This document shows, one piece after another, positions 6,998 through 10,783 of a stretch of DNA of 10,783 bases. Made by a program: the position numbers and the translations under genes. Origin of the DNA: Chloroflexi bacterium UBA6265. Lineage in GTDB: Bacteria; Chloroflexota; Chloroflexia; Thermomicrobiales; UBA6265. The notes under the pieces were generated by a model that had not been told where the DNA came from, searched no databases, and worked only from the letters and a program-made list of their open reading frames with translations. The stretch covers positions 1,819 through 12,601 of the forward strand of contig DJVD01000098.1 of NCBI GenBank assembly GCA_002440805.1, read 5' to 3'. Position 1 is the stretch's first letter. Each line of letters starts with the position of its first letter.

Positions 6998-8788
6998 ATG
7001 TCCACACAACTGCCCACGTGGGATCTGAGCCAGTATTTTCCGTCGCTGCAATCCGATGAGTTTCGCGCCGAAATGCAGGGCGTGAAGGATGCAATCGCGG
7101 AAGGTGTGGCCGCAATGGAGGCGGTGGGCACCGGTTCGCCGGATCCTATCGCGTTTGTTGCCAGCTTCCTCGAGCGATCAAAGGATCTCAACGAGCGCCT
7201 TGGCCTGTTATATGCCTACATCGGCGGCCATGTTGCGGTTAATACCCGCGATGCTGACGCGATCAAGGCGATGAGCGAACTTCAGATTGCAATGATCCCG
7301 CTGAATCAGGTGCAAACCCGCTTCACGGCGTGGATTGGTGAGCAGGATGTGGAGGCGATCATTGCAGGTTCCGATATCTCCAAAGAGCACGAGTTCATCC
7401 TGCGGCGGGACAAGATCGATGCGACCCACCTGATGAGCCAGGCCGAGGAGGATCTCGCGACGGAACTGACCCTGAGCGGTGGTTCAGCGTGGGGCGACCT
7501 GCAGCAGCAGGTGAGCTCCCAGATCATGGTCACATTCGAAAAGTCACCGGGCGAGACAGTCACCATTCCGATGAGCGATGTGCGCAACCTGGCCAACGAT
7601 CCCGATCGGGAGATTCGTCGTCGCGCCTTCGTGGCCGAGGTGGAAGCATGGCAACAATGGCAGACACCGTTGGCTGCGGCCCTCAACGGCGTGAAGGGTG
7701 AGCATGTCACCCTCAGCAAGAAGCGCGGGTGGGACTCGGTGTTGGCCACCTCCCTGCACCAGAACCACATCGACCAGGAAACGCTCGATGCGATGATGTC
7801 GGCCGCCCGCGAGGCATTCCCCGATATCCACCGCTACTGGGCTGCCAAGGCGAAAGCGATCGGCGTCAAGAAGCTGGAATGGTTCGATATCACATCCCCG
7901 GTTGGCGAGAACGAGCGCGCCTGGCAATGGGATGAGGCGATGGATTTCATCCTGGAGCAGTTCGGAAGCTACAGCCCGAAAATGCGCGATATGGTGCAGC
8001 AGGCAATTGATGAGAACTGGATTGATGCCGGCCCACGACCGGGCAAGGTCGATGGCGCATTCTGCATGGGCACCGTGCCCGGCAAGAGCGGCGTGCTGAG
8101 CAACTTCACTCCCAGTTTCGATGGCGTCAGCACCATGGCCCATGAACTTGGCCACGCCTATCACAACCTCTGCCAGGTCGATTCCAGTCCGCTTTGGGGA
8201 CGCAACACGCCGATGACACTGGCCGAAACCGCCAGCACGTTCTGCGAGACCATTCTTCGCAAGGCCGCCATTCAGCACGGAACAGATGACGAGAAATTTG
8301 CCATCCTCGCCGGTTCGCTGGTCGATTCCGGGCAGATCATTGTTGATATCACCAGCCGCTTCATCTTTGAGCAGAGTGTGGTCGAGCGCCGGGCGAATGG
8401 CCTTCTCACCGCCGAAGAGTTCAACGAACTGATGATCGTCGCACAGAAGGAAACGTACGGTGATGCGATCGAAGAGGAGAGCCTGCACCCGTACATGTGG
8501 GCGGTGAAGAGCCATTACTACAGCGCGGATTACGCCTTCTACAACTACCCGTATATGTTCGGGTTGCTCTTCGGACTTGGCCTTTACGCCCAATACATCC
8601 AGGATCCGGAGACTTTTAAGGCGAACTACGATGACCTGCTTGCCAGCACCGGTTCTGCAGATGCGGCGACCCTGGCCGCTCGCTTCGGTATCGACGTCCG
8701 CAGCAAGGAATTCTGGGTTTCCAGCCTGGATGTGATTCGCCAGGATATCGATGAGTTCGAAGCCCTGGTGAACGCCCGCACTGCCTAG
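6998..8788 (+). CDS. pepF: Oligoendopeptidase F (M3 family zinc metallopeptidase)
   Basis: A cytosolic zinc endopeptidase that cuts short peptides, likely in peptide turnover. The 596 residues match the usual PepF length of about 600. The zinc site is HELGH (382-386) in the context STMAHELGHAYHNL, with the third ligand probably Glu410 in LAETAST. The substrate-side HYY and FYNYPYMFG segments (506-522) are typical of the family. There is no signal peptide. ATG 6998 is chosen over an upstream frame start at 6941 because GGGAG lies 5 nt before it and the family N-terminus (LPTWDLSQYFPS) follows directly. The 96-bp gap after prfC has no clear terminator or promoter, only a 10-bp palindrome GTGTCGACAC at 6963-6972, so read-through from prfC is possible. 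Confidence 0.95.
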   Translation: MSTQLPTWDLSQYFPSLQSDEFRAEMQGVKDAIAEGVAAMEAVGTGSPDPIAFVASFLERSKDLNERLGLLYAYIGGHVAVNTRDADAIKAMSELQIAMIPLNQVQTRFTAWIGEQDVEAIIAGSDISKEHEFILRRDKIDATHLMSQAEEDLATELTLSGGSAWGDLQQQVSSQIMVTFEKSPGETVTIPMSDVRNLANDPDREIRRRAFVAEVEAWQQWQTPLAAALNGVKGEHVTLSKKRGWDSVLATSLHQNHIDQETLDAMMSAAREAFPDIHRYWAAKAKAIGVKKLEWFDITSPVGENERAWQWDEAMDFILEQFGSYSPKMRDMVQQAIDENWIDAGPRPGKVDGAFCMGTVPGKSGVLSNFTPSFDGVSTMAHELGHAYHNLCQVDSSPLWGRNTPMTLAETASTFCETILRKAAIQHGTDDEKFAILAGSLVDSGQIIVDITSRFIFEQSVVERRANGLLTAEEFNELMIVAQKETYGDAIEEESLHPYMWAVKSHYYSADYAFYNYPYMFGLLFGLGLYAQYIQDPETFKANYDDLLASTGSADAATLAARFGIDVRSKEFWVSSLDVIRQDIDEFEALVNARTA

Positions 8789-8800
8789 TATCTCGAGCAT

Positions 8801-8834
8801 AAAGCCGCCTCCCGCTATTCCGGGAGGCGGCTTT
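8801..8834. terminator. Bidirectional hairpin terminator between pepF and the rhodanese gene
   Basis: A perfect 14-bp stem (AAAGCCGCCTCCCG with its complement) closes a 6-nt loop. It starts 12 nt after the pepF stop codon and ends 28 nt before the stop codon of the convergent rhodanese gene. Only three T follow the stem on either strand, but the GC-rich stem and the convergent setting support termination for both genes. Confidence 0.8.
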
Positions 8835-8862
8835 CTCGTGGCTAACACGGCTTGCGATTTCG

Positions 8863-9996
8863 CTAGTTCCCGGTGAGGTCTGTTGGGCCTTCCGTTGGCG
8901 AAGCGCTCGGGCTGGCTGTCGACGACGGTTCAGGCGATGCGGAAACCGGTGTCTCTGGCGCTGGCGTTGCTGCCGGGGAGGACAGTGGTGTCGCAACCAG
9001 AGCAGGTTGTCCGCGGGCCGGGTAGGGTTCGGTGGAGATGGGAAGCCCGTCGTTGAAGCCCCAGGCAACGAAGCCTTCCTGGTAGACACGCACGTTCTCA
9101 TACCCGGCGATCTCAAACGCGAGCCAGACCGGGCCGGAATCGGACGAGAACAGGCTGTACACAACCACCTCGTTGTCCGGCGTGATCCCTGCGGATTCGA
9201 ATAGCGCCAGTAACTCCTGGCTCGACTTGAATGTGCCATCGGGTCGCAATACATCAGCGTTCGTGATGTTGATCGAACCCGGAATATGACCCTCGCGGAT
9301 GGTGCCGTTCACCGTGTCCTTCAATTGGCTGGCGTCGCGCGTATCGACCAGGCGCAGGTTCGGGTTCTCGAGTTGTTCGAGCAGGGGCTCACGGCGGATT
9401 TCGTAGTCCGCAATCCATGCAGGTGTCGCAATCACCGTTTCGGCTGGAGCATCAACGGATTCCGTACTGAGCTCGCCGCCGGCGCCGATCCACGCTTGCA
9501 GGCCGCCATCCAGCACATGCACATCGGTGTAGCCGTTGAGCGTCATCACCCACAGCATCCAGGATGCGCGTTCCGATGAATTGGCATCGTAGAGCACGAT
9601 TCGCGAGTTCTGGGGCACATTCAGGTGAAGATTGCCAAAGACGTCACCTGGGTTCGATTCATTGCTGATCTTGTCCGGTTCACCGTAATTTGCGGTATGC
9701 AGGCGCATGGCATCCTGCCAGACAATGTGGCGTGCGCCGGGAATATGACCCTGGTCATACAGGCGACTATCACTGAGATCGAAGATGTGATCGACTTGCG
9801 TTCCGTATTGATGGAGCCATCTGGCATCTACCAGCATGTCAGGCGAGTTGCCACGGATGGCAGGCGTGGCCGCAATGCCATCCGGGATATCCGGCGTTTG
9901 CTCCCGATCGATGCGAACGGCGACCGCACCCACCACCAGCATCGCCACGATAGCGATCGCGATCATTCCCATGTAGTTCTTGATTGCCGAACGCAT
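8863..9996 (-). CDS. Membrane-anchored tandem rhodanese-domain protein lacking catalytic cysteines
   Basis: The 377 residues have a short basic N-terminus, one hydrophobic helix (about 9-27) acting as signal anchor, two rhodanese domains (about 55-175 and 190-320) and a Pro/Ala/Ser/Thr-rich tail (about 335-377). The layout resembles SseA-type thiosulfate/3-mercaptopyruvate sulfurtransferases. Both domains keep GHIPGA/GHIPGS (83-88, 236-241); domain 2 keeps VDTR (217-220). In active enzymes the domain 2 loop begins YC; here it is YS (Ser281, codon AGC) followed by an altered loop. Domain 1 has YD (Asp137), as in the inactive N-domain of the family. No cysteine occurs in the predicted protein. 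It is probably extracytoplasmic and non-catalytic, perhaps a binding protein. The ATG at 9996 is chosen because it directly precedes the anchor; GGAG lies 11 nt upstream, a little far. In-frame GTG and TTG codons lie further upstream. Confidence 0.85.
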   Translation of the reverse strand: MRSAIKNYMGMIAIAIVAMLVVGAVAVRIDREQTPDIPDGIAATPAIRGNSPDMLVDARWLHQYGTQVDHIFDLSDSRLYDQGHIPGARHIVWQDAMRLHTANYGEPDKISNESNPGDVFGNLHLNVPQNSRIVLYDANSSERASWMLWVMTLNGYTDVHVLDGGLQAWIGAGGELSTESVDAPAETVIATPAWIADYEIRREPLLEQLENPNLRLVDTRDASQLKDTVNGTIREGHIPGSINITNADVLRPDGTFKSSQELLALFESAGITPDNEVVVYSLFSSDSGPVWLAFEIAGYENVRVYQEGFVAWGFNDGLPISTEPYPARGQPALVATPLSSPAATPAPETPVSASPEPSSTASPSASPTEGPTDLTGN

Positions 9997-10017
9997 GCAG
10001 GCATCCACTCCAATTCG

Positions 10018-10063
10018 CGCAGATTTGCTGCGGGTAATGGTACTGCAATCGCGCAGCACTGCG
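10018..10063. repeat. Two CGCAG/CTGCG dyads upstream of the rhodanese gene
   Basis: Two small inverted repeats share the same half-sites: CGCAG-5 nt-CTGCG (10018-10032) and CGCAG-2 nt-CTGCG (10052-10063). Both lie in the 76-bp leader between the upstream terminator and the start codon. They may be operator half-sites or weak hairpins. The arms are only 5 bp and the spacers differ, so chance is possible. Confidence 0.25.
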
Positions 10064-10072
10064 TCCAATGAA

Positions 10073-10100
10073 ATCGCCCGGGTGAAACCACCCGGGCGAT
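10073..10100 (-). terminator. Hairpin terminator of the SIMPL-domain gene
   Basis: A perfect 12-bp stem (ATCGCCCGGGTG with its complement) closes a 4-nt loop, 20 nt after the stop codon of the SIMPL gene. Its minus-strand tail is short (ATTTCATT). It separates this gene from the rhodanese gene further downstream on the same strand. Confidence 0.75.
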
Positions 10101-10120
10101 GTAGCAGCAGAGGTCAGGTG

Positions 10121-10783
10121 TTACGAGGCTGGTGTTGATTCTGGCTGAATGATCATGTTGGGCTCGATGGTCCAGGTGGTTTCAACCTGCACCATGAATG
10201 TGGTGCTACCAGCGCTGATCTCCACGGGATTACTTTCCATCACAGCATCGGCTGCCATTGGGGCGGCATCCATCTCTTCCGCGCCGCCAGCCTCCTTGGC
10301 AAGTGGTCGCGGCGAGCTGCTCTCATACAGGCTGAACAGGCCGGTGATGGTGGAATCGGAACCGACCGCGTAATCCTCGGCCTTCATTTTGGCATCGGCA
10401 ATCGCGGCCTGGCGGGCTTCCTGAATGTACGGGGTGGGATCGGCCACCGAGAACTGGATGCTGCTAACGTAGTCGGCACCAAGCGTCACGGATTCGTCCA
10501 GCAGTTCGCCCACAAGCTCAAGATCACGCACGGTGATGGAAATCGACATCCGCACCACGTAGCTTTCGATGCCATCGAAGTTGCCGTTGCGGTCGTACGT
10601 TTCAACCGGGGTCACCTGATAGGACGTGGTCTGGATATCTTTGTCCTCAATGCCGGCTTCGCGCAGCATCTCGGTGATGGCAACCGATTCGTTGGTCACC
10701 TCATCCTGGGCGGGTTTAAGGGTTTCGTTGCGGGCTTCAAGGCCGATGCTGAACCTGGCGATATCGGGCTCGGCGTTAACAAT
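10121..10783 (-). CDS. SIMPL (DUF541) domain protein, 5' end beyond the window
   Basis: The reading frame is open through the right edge, so 220 C-terminal residues are visible and the start lies outside. A GTG at 10699 is inside the gene: the 28 codons before it encode VNAEPDIARFSIGLEARNET, which is the normal N-terminal strand of the SIMPL fold. Further family marks are GIEDKDIQTTSYQVTPVETY, the VRMSISITVRDLELVGELLDE strand and the ARQAAIADAKMKAEDYA helix. The last quarter contains a Met/Ala/Glu-rich stretch (EEMDAAPMAADAVMES) before a final strand, FMVQVETTWTIEP. Most relatives are secreted or lipid-anchored proteins of poorly known function; a signal peptide would be in the missing part. 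It is on the same strand as the rhodanese gene, but a terminator lies between them. Confidence 0.85.
   Translation of the reverse strand: MVNAEPDIARFSIGLEARNETLKPAQDEVTNESVAITEMLREAGIEDKDIQTTSYQVTPVETYDRNGNFDGIESYVVRMSISITVRDLELVGELLDESVTLGADYVSSIQFSVADPTPYIQEARQAAIADAKMKAEDYAVGSDSTITGLFSLYESSSPRPLAKEAGGAEEMDAAPMAADAVMESNPVEISAGSTTFMVQVETTWTIEPNMIIQPESTPAS

Noticed and set aside
6071..7051. Minus-strand open frame (326 codons) opposite prfC
   Set aside because: Composition typical of an antisense shadow; prfC is fully supported on the plus strand.
7544..8848. Long minus-strand open frame (434 codons) opposite pepF
   Set aside because: No domain signature, and it runs across the terminator hairpin; an antisense shadow of pepF.
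1..10783. Mobile element, CRISPR array, toxin-antitoxin or defence island
   Set aside because: No transposase, integrase, direct-repeat array or recognisable defence genes; genes are housekeeping or metal-homeostasis types with similar composition throughout.

Overview
This 10.8 kb window looks like an ordinary chromosomal segment from a moderately GC-rich bacterium. It has seven protein-coding genes, short intergenic gaps and strong hairpin terminators. I see no transposase, integrase, CRISPR array, tRNA, rRNA or phage gene. The mix of genes, the Asp/Glu- and Ala-rich proteins and the GC-rich third codon positions would fit a Chloroflexota (Thermomicrobia-like) or actinobacterial-type genome. 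That placement is an inference from impression only.

Left block, minus strand (1-4804): a copper-export operon is transcribed leftwards from about 4769. It consists of copA (P1B-1 Cu+ ATPase with two N-terminal metal-binding domains) then copZ (copper chaperone), and ends in a strong hairpin terminator at 1685-1722. Its promoter is unusually readable: TTGACA, 17 bp, TATAGT, with a CsoR-like dyad filling the spacer. A second, different dyad of the same 7-5-7 geometry lies over the predicted transcription start. Downstream is a separate minus-strand gene for a GT20-family (trehalose-6-phosphate synthase-like) glycosyltransferase. Its stop codon falls exactly at the left window edge.

Middle block, plus strand (4886-8788): a small uncharacterised zinc-ribbon protein lies 18 bp upstream of peptide chain release factor 3 (prfC). 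An M3-family oligoendopeptidase F (pepF) follows after 96 bp. The block ends in a hairpin at 8801-8834 that can serve both strands.

Right block, minus strand (8863-10783): a membrane-anchored protein with two rhodanese domains, neither of which has a catalytic cysteine (the predicted protein has no cysteine at all), and a Pro/Ser/Thr-rich C-terminal tail. Upstream of it, behind its own terminator (10073-10100), is a SIMPL (DUF541) family gene. That gene is open through the right edge, so its 5' end is missing.

The genes do not form one pathway. The strongest leads are the double-dyad copper promoter and the cysteine-free tandem rhodanese. I did not find a clear new multi-gene system.
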